From an uncultured Prevotella sp. (GTDB taxonomy: Bacteria; Bacteroidota; Bacteroidia; Bacteroidales; Bacteroidaceae): DNA of 64,000 nucleotides. Location: assembly GCA_937922435.1 (NCBI GenBank), contig CAKZVT010000062.1:1-64000 (forward strand). The letters are read 5' to 3'. Positions 1 through 7,175 of the stretch are shown one piece after another. A model generated the notes under the pieces. That model did not search any database. It had not been told where the DNA came from and saw only the letters and a list, made by a program, of their open reading frames with translations. The position numbers and the translations under genes are program-made. Position 1 is the stretch's first letter, and each line of letters starts with the position of its first letter.

Positions 1-56
1 CTTTAACTTCTTAGCGAGCGCAGCGAGCGATAACTTCTTTAACTTCTATAACTTCT
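1..56. repeat. TTAACTTC-type intergenic repeat, one arm
   Basis: Short-period pyrimidine-rich repeat (units like AACTTCTTT) around a core reading TAGCGAGCGCAGCGAGCGA. It is nearly the same as the right arm of the inverted repeat at 886-941; any partner arm would lie left of the window. Related copies occur at 776-941, 29235-29290 and 37784-37822. Confidence 0.7.
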
Positions 57-69
57 TTTGCGGAAAGGC

Positions 70-100
70 TTGTCCTTTCTGCAAATATTTCTTATTTTTG
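70..100 (+). promoter_or_regulatory. promoter of the Fur-family gene
   Basis: TTG at 70-72, a 20-base spacer and TATTTTTG at 93-100 fit the Bacteroidetes sigma-ABfr pattern. The ATG is only 7 bases after the -7 box, so the mRNA leader must be extremely short or absent. Confidence 0.6.
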
Positions 101-107
101 CACCACT

Positions 108-557
108 ATGATTGACGAAGATTTCTACATCCACAAGCTGGAGCACCGCGGCATAAAGCCCACCGCCACGAGGCTGCTGATACTGCGGGCGATGTGCCGC
201 GGCGACGAGACGGTGTCGCTGCCGCAGCTCGAAAGGCTGCTGCCCACGGTCGACAAGAGCACCATTTCGCGCACGCTCTCGGTGTTCCTGCTGGGCAAAC
301 TCATCCACGCCGTTGACGACGGGAGCGGCTCGCTGAAGTACAACGTGTGCGCAGACGACTGTGATTGCAACGTTGACGACGAGCACACACACTTCTATTG
401 CGAGCATTGCCACCGCACTTTCTGCCTCAAGCGCATACATGTGCCGGTGGTGACGCTGCCCGACGGCTTCCGCATCAACAGCATAAACTACGTGGTGAAG
501 GGGCTTTGTCCCGAGTGTGCGGAGAAGGAAGAGGAGAGAAAACGCAGGTTGTTGTAG
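108..557 (+). CDS. Fur-family metal-responsive transcriptional regulator
   Basis: 149 residues, the usual length for Fur/Zur/PerR proteins, which repress metal-uptake or peroxide genes when metal-loaded. The N-terminal winged helix (about residues 8-80) contains a family-typical stretch around TVDKSTISRTLSVF. The C-terminal dimerisation domain has a metal-binding cluster HTHFYCEHCHRTFC and a second CxxC pair (LCPEC), the structural zinc site. Which metal it senses cannot be read from the sequence. It is preceded by its own promoter with almost no leader and followed by repeats, so it is probably monocistronic. Fur, Zur and PerR remain alternatives; the family call is firm. Confidence 0.9.
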   Translation: MIDEDFYIHKLEHRGIKPTATRLLILRAMCRGDETVSLPQLERLLPTVDKSTISRTLSVFLLGKLIHAVDDGSGSLKYNVCADDCDCNVDDEHTHFYCEHCHRTFCLKRIHVPVVTLPDGFRINSINYVVKGLCPECAEKEEERKRRLL

Positions 558-602
558 TAGCTGACTTCAGAAAACGACTTCTATAACTTACACAAACAAC
601 TA

Positions 603-750
603 TGTTTCGGCGGATTTGCAATCCGCCGAAAAGTATTATAAGGATTTGCAATCCGCTCAAATCACACTATTATGAGATAAATATATGGGCGTGTGCGGAT
701 TGCAAATCCGCAATTAGAAACCGCCGGATTGCAAATCCGGCGGAACAAAT
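603..750. repeat. GGATTTGCAATCC palindromic element, copy 1
   Basis: About 148 bases with four short palindromes. The first two are built on GGATTTGCAATCC, the last two on its reverse complement GGATTGCAAATCC, so the element can fold on itself as a whole. A near copy lies at 10416-10586. With the inverted repeat at 776-941 it fills the gap between the Fur gene and the DUF3332 gene; no gene is seen in 558-968. Confidence 0.85.
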
Positions 751-775
751 GTTTTCATTGAAAGCGTTTTCTTTT

Positions 776-941
776 AGAAGTTAAAGGAGTTAAAGAAGTT
801 ATCGCTCACTGCGTTCGCTAAGAAGTTAAAGCCATTACCTTTGTCAGCAGACAAGCGACAAGGTACAAGCAGACAAGGCATTTGTCTTTAACTTCTTAGC
901 GAACGCAGTGAGCGATAACTTCTTTAACTCCTATAACTTCT
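776..941. repeat. 56-base inverted repeat (TTAACTTC family)
   Basis: Left arm 776-831 and right arm 886-941 are reverse complements over 56 bases with one mismatch. They enclose a 54-base loop. The arms are made of short AACTTCTTT-type periods around a GCGAACGCAGTGAGCG core. Confidence 0.85.
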
Positions 942-943
942 GA

Positions 944-969
944 AAAAAGCCCGCTTCGGCGGGCTTTTT
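944..969 (-). terminator. rho-independent terminator of the DUF3332 gene
   Basis: GCCCGC/GCGGGC stem with a TTCG tetraloop (949-964), flanked by A and T runs, at the stop codon of the minus-strand gene. The flanking runs would also allow weak function on the plus strand. Confidence 0.8.
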
Positions 970-1523
970 CATTTGCTAAACGCGAAATACATTCCGTCGT
1001 TGACGGCCATGCGGGCGTTGTACATGCCCTGTTCGTTGAGGCTCACGTCCATCGAGCCGCCGTCCTTGAGGTATATTTCGGCCATGTTCTTGCCCTTCAT
1101 CTTGAGCAGTTTGGTGGTCTTGCCGTCCTGCGTCATCGACCAAGAATCGTCGTCGGCGTTGTGCTTGAAGTAGGTCATCTTGCCGTCCGGGCCTTTCACC
1201 TCGTAGCCGTCCTCGAGCGTGGTGACGGCGTACAGCTTGCCGTCGCTGCCCATGATGCTTTCCGTCTTGCCTACGTTCTCGGCCAGGGGGTTCGTTCCCG
1301 ACCAGAACTCTATGCTGTTGATTACGAATATGTCGGCCACGCCGCACAGCACATAGGCCGGCGAGATGAGGATGAAGATTAGCCAGTTGAGGAACTTGTT
1401 GCCCGTGGCCTGCTGGTTCCAGTCGAGCACTTTGTTGAACAGTCCGAACGAACCGATGCACGAGCTCGCGGCCATTGTGCCGGCCATGAGCAGCGTTAGT
1501 GATTTCAGTGTCTTGTTATTCAT
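969..1523 (-). CDS. DUF3332 family lipoprotein
   Basis: 184 residues. A lipoprotein signal is visible: basic start, hydrophobic run LTLLMAGTMAASSC with Cys at about residue 22. A second hydrophobic stretch (about residues 46-66, WLIFILISPAYVLCGVADIF) could be a membrane segment. The rest is polar and matches the small DUF3332 family, whose function is not known. It stands alone between repeats and has its own terminator right after the stop codon. The start gives a standard signal peptide. Confidence 0.75.
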   Translation of the reverse strand: MNNKTLKSLTLLMAGTMAASSCIGSFGLFNKVLDWNQQATGNKFLNWLIFILISPAYVLCGVADIFVINSIEFWSGTNPLAENVGKTESIMGSDGKLYAVTTLEDGYEVKGPDGKMTYFKHNADDDSWSMTQDGKTTKLLKMKGKNMAEIYLKDGGSMDVSLNEQGMYNARMAVNDGMYFAFSK

Positions 1524-2569
1524 AATTTATGTGGATTTGTAGTATTATCGGCTACAAATCTAATTGTTTTTAATGAGAACGCAAGTTTTTGTGTCATAAA
1601 AAAGCATAAAACGCACGGTTTGCCGCAAGTTGCGGCACTGGAGGATTGGCCGGATGAGCCAAATAAGCCAATAAGCCTTGTGCGCCGTGAGCGTAGCAGG
1701 CTGTGTTTGCCGTGCTTCCTCCCGTCGGGAGGATAGGGGTGAGTGTTTAATAGGGATTCATCCGCAAATCTGTTGGATGAAGTAAAAACATTTATACATT
1801 GTCTTTCTCTTGCCATTAATGAAAATATCCTACTGTAGTCCAGGCAGTCGGTAATCGTCATGCCGCACGCCGATGCGGCATCCAGTGTATGCAGCCAGTA
1901 TTGTTTGACGTCTTGGATGTTTTCTGGATGCCGCATCGGCGTGCGGCATGACGATTACCGACTGCCTGGATTATAGTAGGATGTAGTCATAAACCAGGAG
2001 GATAGGCGTATGGATAAATATTTATTATCATCCAATAAACCTGCGGATGAACCTAATCGGTGGTTCATCCGCAGTTTAGGTGTATTGTTATTCGTGGTAA
2101 TAGGGCCTCGAAGAGGTCCAACCATGCTTAACCGCATGTGGAGCGAAGCGGAACTTGCGGTAGGTATGCAGGCAATAATATCGTCCTCGAAGAGGGCGAA
2201 TGCCACCCTGCTGTTCGCCCCCCTTCGGGGACGGTTTTGTCGGTTTTGACTTGCCGCAAGTTCCGTTCCCTTTGGTCACTCCACATGCGGTTAAGCATAG
2301 TTCGCCCCCTTCGGGGACGAGAGTAAATCTCAAGTACCTACAATACGGTTTAATTTTTCATTGTTAATTGTTAATTTCCGCGAAGCGGTTTTACCCCTTC
2401 GGGGACAGGATTGACACCTATACGTTATACACCTGAACTGCGGATGAACCTAATCGGTGGCCTTTCGCACGGCGAAAGGCCACCGATTGCAACGCAAAAT
2501 GCCGCCTTTTATAAGCTAAAAGGCGGCATTTTGGTAAGTTGTTGACAGCCAGGCGGTTGCAGTTAACGG
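1524..2569. repeat. gene-free kilobase of hairpin repeats
   Basis: No convincing gene. It contains: a Q-type fragment (about 1640-1690); the long palindromic element at 1827-1982; a 23-base direct repeat (2041-2063 and 2438-2460, starting CTGCGGATGAACC) whose two copies each form a hairpin with different partners; an inverted repeat (2121-2160 with 2254-2300); a perfect 17-base stem (2452-2468/2472-2488); and a 15-base stem of the AAAATGCCGCCTTTT type (2496-2510/2518-2532). Small ORFs here run through the repeats and look random. Confidence 0.75.
1827..1982. repeat. long palindromic element, copy 1 (59-base arms)
   Basis: Arms 1827-1885 and 1924-1982 are reverse complements over 59 bases with two mismatches, around a 38-base loop. 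The core motif GTCATGCCGCACGCCGATGC is a variant of that in the element at 29008-29142. The loops of the two copies also match when one copy is inverted. Confidence 0.9.
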
Positions 2570-2596
2570 AAAAAGCCCTCGCGAGGAGGGCTTTTT
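2570..2596 (-). terminator. terminator after the superoxide reductase gene
   Basis: Eleven-base stem AAAAAGCCCTC/GAGGGCTTTTT with a five-base loop, just beyond the minus-strand stop codon. Confidence 0.8.
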
Positions 2597-2602
2597 GATG
2601 GT

Positions 2603-2980
2603 TTACTTCGAGCGCCACTGTCCGTGCAGGTTGCAGTATTCGCGCGCGTAGACGTCTTCGGCGTCGGTCATGAACACGGCCTCGGGCTTGTCGCCTGGCT
2701 TGAGGTAGCGGCGCTGTGTCTTGTCGCCCTCTACCAGTTCAATCCATTCGATGTAGTGGTTGTCGAGCATCGGGTGCTCAACGCTGCCTACGGTGACGCG
2801 GTAGCCGCCGTCGATTTTCTCCACTACGGGCACGTGCTTCTCCGTTGCCGCGTCCACGCTGTTTTCCTTCAACAGCTTCATGGGCTGGCCGCAGCATACG
2901 AGTTCGCCTGCCCCTGCGTGCAATACTTCAACGATGTTGCCGCACACTGTGCAGCGGTAAACTTCTTTACGGTTTGTCAT
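2603..2980 (-). CDS. dfx: desulfoferrodoxin (two-iron superoxide reductase)
   Basis: 125 residues from the ATG at 2980, which has a good ribosome site (AAAGGAGC) about 8 bases upstream; longer versions add a non-homologous leader. It reduces superoxide to peroxide in the cytoplasm of anaerobes. The N-terminal desulforedoxin-like domain shows iron ligands Cys10, Cys13, Cys29 and Cys30 (CTVC...CC). The C-terminal catalytic domain has the expected His ligands in EKHVP, VEHP and DNHY and the late CNLHG Cys/His pair. Having both sites makes it a class I enzyme. It is followed by a terminator and stands alone. Confidence 0.93.
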   Translation of the reverse strand: MTNRKEVYRCTVCGNIVEVLHAGAGELVCCGQPMKLLKENSVDAATEKHVPVVEKIDGGYRVTVGSVEHPMLDNHYIEWIELVEGDKTQRRYLKPGDKPEAVFMTDAEDVYAREYCNLHGQWRSK

Positions 2981-3004
2981 AATCTTGCTCCTTTCTTTGT
3001 TTTT

Positions 3005-3045
3005 AAGCCCCTCAACTCCCTCTTGGGGGAGCTTTGGGTTGGTTG
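3005..3045. repeat. degenerate R-type repeat
   Basis: A worn copy of the CCCTCCC...GGGAGGG motif (here AACTCCCTCTTGGGGGAGC) that ends the composite repeats elsewhere in the window. Confidence 0.45.
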
Positions 3046-3134
3046 TAAATGTTTCGTTAACTTGTGCGATATTGCTTGAAAAGCATTCTTTCAAAGTCTT
3101 TCAAATGGCTTCCGGCCCGTTTCTGTCGGCAGGT

Positions 3135-4871
3135 CTAATCCTCCTCTTCCTCTTCGGGAGACGTGTCGGGGCTGTCTTGGCCGGTTGCAGGTTTGTACGT
3201 TCCGTCGAGTATGGCGCGGTATTCGGCCGGGTTGGCGAGCAGTCGGCAGGCTTCCTTCACCTGCTTGTCGTAGCGCAGGCTGTTCTCCGCGCCGCCGGCC
3301 TGGTAGTAATAGGCCGTCACGAGGTCGTTGGTTATTATTTGCTTGAGCACGTCGCGGTGCATGTCAAGGTCGCGTGCGATGTTGTGCTTGAGCTTCTTCT
3401 CCAGCGCCTCGAACTCCGCCTTTGCGTCGTCGTAGTAGCCCTCGAACTCTACGATTTTCTTGAGCTGCTTCAGTGCGCGCTCGCTTTCGGGGTCGTATGT
3501 GAAGCCGCTCTCTATGACGCGCCGCTTGAACTCGTCGTAGTCGGCGTCCGTCAGCTCGAACTCCGCCGCCGGTGCGATGGTCGGATGGCTGGCGATATAG
3601 TCTATTTCGTAGTCGAGGAGCACCTCGGTCGAGTCAAGCCCGGTCACCGTAAGGTAGTAGGCGATGTTCGGCAGCGAGTCGGGCCGCACGGTGATGTCGG
3701 GCTTTATGCCGCCTCCGTCGCGCACCTCGCGGCCTCCTGCTGTGTGGAACACGCGTGTAAGGCTGTCAGGCACGTGCTCGGTGTAGCCTCCGCGTGCGTG
3801 GCGGTAGTTGATGGCCTGTATGCAGCGGCCGCTGGGTATGTAGTATTTGCCGGTTGTGAGCTTCAGCTGCGAGTTGTAAGAGAGGTCTACCGGCAGCTGC
3901 ACGAGGCCCTTGCCGTAGGTGCGTGTGCCGAGGACGACGGCGCGGTCGAGGTCTTGCAGGCTGCCAGCGGTTATTTCGCTGGCGCTGGCCGAGTTGCCGT
4001 CGACAAGGACAACCACCGGCATGATGGAGTCAATCGGGTCTACGGTTGTGGCGTAGTCACGGTTGGCGCGCTTCAGTTTTCCGCGCGTCTTGACGAGCGT
4101 AAGCCCCTTGGGCACGAACATGTTGACGATTTGCACGGCCTCGTCGAGCGAGCCTCCGCCGTTGCCGCGCAGGTCGAGCACAAAGCCCTTCATGCCCTTC
4201 TGCTTCATGTCGATGAACGCCCGGCGCACGTCCTTGGCGCAGTTCTCCGTGAAGGCGGCCAGCCCGAGGTAGCCTATGCTGTCGGGGCGCAGGCCGTAGA
4301 AGGTGATGGTCGGCGTCTCGACGGCGCGTCGCGTTATGCGCATCTGCATCTCCTTGCCCGTCGACGGGCGCAGGATTTTGAGCACGAAGGTGGTGCCGGC
4401 GTCGCCCTTCAGGTGCGAACTGACGTACTGCACGTTCTTGTCGGTCATCACGGAGTCGTCAATGCTGAGTATTATGTCGCCCTTCTTCAGCCCCGCTTCG
4501 GCGGCAGGCGTGCCGGCGAACGGCTCGTCGATGACGACGCGCTCCAGCTTCTGGTTATACCTTATTATAGAACCAATGCCGACGTAGCGTCCCGTTATCA
4601 TCGTGCGCAGGTCTTTCACCTCGCTCTCGGGGTAGTACACCGTGTAGGGGTCGAGCGACCGCAGCATCGAGTTGATTGCCGTGCCGACGGTCTCGTCGGC
4701 GTTGAGCGTGTCTACGTACATCAGGTCAAGGTAGCCGTAAATCTCGTTGAACAGCTGCATGTTCTTCGCAACGTCGAAGTTGTGCTCCCTGCTTTCCTGC
4801 GCCGTCGATGCCGCGAAGGGCAGCATAAGCAGCACGGCCAGCTGCAGAATCCTTATTCTAAATACTGTCAT
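3135..4871 (-). CDS. S41 C-terminal processing peptidase with PDZ domain
   Basis: 578 residues, starting with a signal peptide (MTVFRIRILQLAVLLMLPFA, cut after AASTA). It probably works in the periplasm on C-terminal tails of exported proteins. The PDZ domain lies around residues 85-180 (GIGSIIRYNQ ... GLKKGDIILSIDD) and the S41 core around 190-360. The Ser/Lys dyad is visible: Ser in SASASE (near 295) and Lys 25 residues later in TYGKGLVQ. The C terminus ends in an acidic run (PEEEEED). It matches the Bacteroidetes CtpA/Tsp type in length. It has its own promoter of the 61-base cassette type and no operon partner. Confidence 0.9.
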   Translation of the reverse strand: MTVFRIRILQLAVLLMLPFAASTAQESREHNFDVAKNMQLFNEIYGYLDLMYVDTLNADETVGTAINSMLRSLDPYTVYYPESEVKDLRTMITGRYVGIGSIIRYNQKLERVVIDEPFAGTPAAEAGLKKGDIILSIDDSVMTDKNVQYVSSHLKGDAGTTFVLKILRPSTGKEMQMRITRRAVETPTITFYGLRPDSIGYLGLAAFTENCAKDVRRAFIDMKQKGMKGFVLDLRGNGGGSLDEAVQIVNMFVPKGLTLVKTRGKLKRANRDYATTVDPIDSIMPVVVLVDGNSASASEITAGSLQDLDRAVVLGTRTYGKGLVQLPVDLSYNSQLKLTTGKYYIPSGRCIQAINYRHARGGYTEHVPDSLTRVFHTAGGREVRDGGGIKPDITVRPDSLPNIAYYLTVTGLDSTEVLLDYEIDYIASHPTIAPAAEFELTDADYDEFKRRVIESGFTYDPESERALKQLKKIVEFEGYYDDAKAEFEALEKKLKHNIARDLDMHRDVLKQIITNDLVTAYYYQAGGAENSLRYDKQVKEACRLLANPAEYRAILDGTYKPATGQDSPDTSPEEEEED

Positions 4872-4912
4872 CAGTCGTCTGTTTAAAATGATATGTGTCT
4901 ATATGTGTAGTG

Positions 4913-4973
4913 CAAAGGTAATGCAAACCGAGCGGAATGCAAAATAAAAGGGAGTGAAACGAACTTTTATTTT
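4913..4973 (-). promoter_or_regulatory. 61-base promoter cassette of the S41 protease gene
   Basis: On the minus strand: TTTG (4943-4940), a 19-base spacer and TACCTTTG (4920-4913). Upstream and overlapping the -33 box is a dyad AAAATAAAAG/CTTTTATTTT with arms at 4941-4950 and 4964-4973, 13 bases apart. The whole 61-base arrangement recurs at 43610-43670 and 61964-62024. Confidence 0.75.
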
Positions 4974-5000
4974 CATTTCCGAGGTGCAGCTTGCTTTATT

Positions 5001-5036
5001 CAAAGGTAATGCAAACCGAGCGGAATGCAAAATAAA
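5001..5036 (-). promoter_or_regulatory. second promoter copy upstream of the S41 protease
   Basis: The bases 5001-5035 repeat the -33/-7 half of the cassette at 4913-4947 essentially letter for letter, 88 bases further upstream and in the same direction (TTTG, 19 bases, TACCTTTG). It lacks the upstream dyad arm, so it is a partial copy that could act as a tandem promoter. Confidence 0.6.
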
Positions 5037-5218
5037 GGCGTTGTTTTTTATGGGTTAAAGCTGATTTCACAGATGTTAAATCAGCCAAAGAAGCTGTCTT
5101 AATCTGCGTCCGCCAAGGATTGGGATACGGATGCTTTGCCGTCCGCGTGCCGCTTGGTTTTGGCCGTCAATCCGGTGGCAAGGCGGCTTTGCGTAACGTG
5201 TTGGCTGCCAGCAGGTTG

Positions 5219-5285
5219 GCAAAAGGCCGCCTTTTGGCTTGCAAAAGGTGGCCTTTTAGCGTGCAATTGACGGCCTTTTGCAAAG
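5219..5285. repeat. P-type hairpin repeat (AAAAGGCCGCCTTTT)
   Basis: Two nested AAAGGC/GCCTTT palindromes separated by TTGC/GCAA spacers, the common intergenic hairpin of this window. The rest of the 4872-5458 gap holds the promoter copies and an AT-rich stretch but no gene. Confidence 0.75.
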
Positions 5286-5397
5286 CGAAAGACCACAAGT
5301 TGGAATAGGCATGGCAGGGTTTTACTGTGGAAAGACACCGTTTTTTGCATGAAAATCGTTGTATTTTGACCTAAAATTCAAATTTTTAGCCAAAATG

Positions 5398-5429
5398 TTT
5401 GGCGGTTTCGTGAAAACGCATTACCTTTG
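5398..5429 (+). promoter_or_regulatory. promoter of tRNA-Asn
   Basis: TTTG at 5398-5401, 20-base spacer, TACCTTTG at 5422-5429; the tRNA begins 30 bases later. Confidence 0.7.
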
Positions 5430-5458
5430 CATCGCATTTGAAACACAAGTGCGTCACT

Positions 5459-5532
5459 GCTTCAATAGCTCAGTTGGTTAGAGCACCTGACTGTTAATCA
5501 GGGGGTCGTTGGTTCAAGCCCATCTTGAAGCG
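5459..5532 (+). tRNA. tRNA-Asn (anticodon GTT)
   Basis: 74 bases folding as a cloverleaf: seven-pair acceptor GCTTCAA/TTGAAGC, D stem GCTC/GAGC, anticodon stem CCTGA/TCAGG with loop CTGTTAA (anticodon 5493-5495), five-base variable loop and a T arm with loop TTCAAGC. The T stem has a T-T mismatch in its second pair (5509/5523). CCA is not encoded. Confidence 0.88.
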
Positions 5533-5544
5533 CTGGACGGAATG

Positions 5545-5589
5545 AGTGCCAATTACTTACAAGACAAGTAGTTGGCACTTTTCTTTTTT
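5545..5589 (+). terminator. terminator after tRNA-Asn
   Basis: Thirteen-base stem AGTGCCAATTACT/AGTAGTTGGCACT (one wobble) followed by a T-rich run. The remaining gap to 5871 holds no gene but several TAnnTTTG-like boxes; the best is TATATTTG at 5839-5846 before the ATPase gene. Confidence 0.75.
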
Positions 5590-5813
5590 CATGCGATTGA
5601 CGGCCAAAGTATCGGTAAAAAACAAGGAATTTTGCCATTTCTTGCCGTTATCGGCAAGAAAACATGTATATTTGCATGGGATATCAGAAGTTTTATGCCG
5701 ATGTTGTACTGGGCGATACAAGCGTATCCTTGACTATTCAAAATCAAATATTGACAGACTTTTCCATGCCTTTCGGTAATTTTGCACCGTTTTAATGCCA
5801 TTGTTTTAAAATA

Positions 5814-5846
5814 TTGCATTTATTTCATGCAAATTTATTATATTTG
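5814..5846 (+). promoter_or_regulatory. probable promoter of the ATPase gene
   Basis: TTG at 5814-5816 and TATATTTG at 5839-5846 with a 22-base spacer, slightly long; ATG at 5872. Confidence 0.45.
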
Positions 5847-5871
5847 CGCTTGAAACTAATGCAGGGTACAG

Positions 5872-7041
5872 ATGGAACAGCTATATGAGTTTTTTAACAG
5901 GAAGCTGAAAAGCATTCCTACGGACTTCCTTAGGTACAAGTACGACAGGATAAAGTGGGACGGCAGGGCGTTCGGTATTGTAGGGCCGAGAGGAGTTGGC
6001 AAGTCTACAATGATTTTGCAGCATATCAAGCTCAACTTGGACGTGACGGATACGCTGTATGTATCGGCCGACCACCTTTATTTCTCGGAACACAGCCTCG
6101 TTGGCTTGGCCGACTACTTTGTCAAGATGGGAGGAAAGCACCTCTTTATCGACGAAATACACAAGTATGAAGGCTGGTCGAGGGAGGTAAAGCAGATTTA
6201 TGACAGCTATGACGAGTTGCAAATCGTCATTTCCGGCTCGTCAATTCTCGACATATACAAGGGTATGGCCGACTTGAGCCGCAGGTTCCCGATTTACGAG
6301 ATGCAAGGCCTTTCGTTCCGTGAGTATCTTAAATTATTCCACGGCATTGACGCGCCGGTGTTCAGTCTTGACGAAATACTGGGTCATAAGGCCGTGCTGG
6401 ATGATGTAAAGCATCCCCTGCCTTTGTTCAAGGACTATCTCCACAGGGGATATTATCCTTTCGGACGCGATGAAGAGTTTGAGATGGAGTTGCTTCAAGT
6501 CATCAACCAGACAATGGAAGTTGACATACCAACCCATTTGCAGGCCAACGTGTCATTGGGCAAGAAGCTGAAAAGCCTCCTGATGGTAGTGGCTAAGAGC
6601 GTTCCGTTCAAGCCCGTGATGCAAAGGTTGGCAGAGGCTACGGGGATAAGCCGTAATGACATTGCAAACTACCTTTTTTATATGGAGCGTGCAGGAATGA
6701 TAACACAGCTCCGCGATTCGACCGGGGGCATTCGCGGATTAGGGAAGGTTGAGAAGCTGTATCTTGACAATGTGAACCTTATATACGCCTTGGCTCCCGA
6801 GCGTGGGGACATCGGCAACATTAGGGAAACGTTCTTTATGAACCAGGCGAGGGTGATGAACGACGTGACAAGCTCTGCCATTTCCGACTTCGAAATCAAC
6901 GGAAAGGTGTTTGAAATAGGAGGAAGGAAGAAAGGGCAGAAGCAGATTGAAGGTGCTGATGAGGGCTATATCGTGAAAGATGATATAGAGAGCGGATATG
7001 CAAATGTTATTCCACTTTGGGCGTTTGGGTTGAATTATTGA
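5872..7041 (+). CDS. AAA-family ATPase (AAA_14/DUF4143-like)
   Basis: 389 residues, no signal peptide, so cytoplasmic. Walker A is GPRGVGKST (about residues 38-46) and Walker B is HLFIDEIHKYE (about 89-99), followed by a sensor-like IVISGSS. The C-terminal half contains a winged-helix-like stretch (ATGISRNDIANYLFYMERAGMI). This order is typical of a large family of prokaryotic ATPases common in Bacteroidetes and archaea; their substrates are mostly unknown, and some relate to toxin or transposon-linked genes. The gene sits alone after tRNA-Asn. A specific role cannot be given. Confidence 0.8.
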   Translation: MEQLYEFFNRKLKSIPTDFLRYKYDRIKWDGRAFGIVGPRGVGKSTMILQHIKLNLDVTDTLYVSADHLYFSEHSLVGLADYFVKMGGKHLFIDEIHKYEGWSREVKQIYDSYDELQIVISGSSILDIYKGMADLSRRFPIYEMQGLSFREYLKLFHGIDAPVFSLDEILGHKAVLDDVKHPLPLFKDYLHRGYYPFGRDEEFEMELLQVINQTMEVDIPTHLQANVSLGKKLKSLLMVVAKSVPFKPVMQRLAEATGISRNDIANYLFYMERAGMITQLRDSTGGIRGLGKVEKLYLDNVNLIYALAPERGDIGNIRETFFMNQARVMNDVTSSAISDFEINGKVFEIGGRKKGQKQIEGADEGYIVKDDIESGYANVIPLWAFGLNY

Positions 7042-7129
7042 CGGGTATGGTTGCCGCTTGCACCCATAAGCAACGTTAACAAAACATAAAATGCCGTTAT
7101 TTGGCCTAAAGGTTTTTAGGTATTGCGCG

Positions 7130-7145
7130 TCTCTGAAATCAGAGA
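7130..7145. promoter_or_regulatory. 16-base palindrome upstream of the beta-helix gene
   Basis: TCTCTGA-AA-TCAGAGA, a perfect dyad 30 bases before the start codon; a possible operator. No clear TAnnTTTG box is seen nearby. Confidence 0.4.
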
Positions 7146-7175
7146 TAATGTAAACCTAAATAATCTTTTGAGCTT

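Noticed and set aside
1520..1936. A 138-residue minus-strand frame upstream of the DUF3332 gene.
   Set aside because: It runs through the long palindromic element and shows no protein-like composition or motif.
2985..4886. A 633-residue open frame on the plus strand opposite the S41 protease gene.
   Set aside because: It is the mirror of a clear protease gene, has no recognisable domain, and its Val/Ala/Leu-rich composition is what high-GC antisense frames give.
5589..5819. Small frames between tRNA-Asn and the ATPase gene.
   Set aside because: They overlap promoter-like boxes and have no ribosome site or domain.
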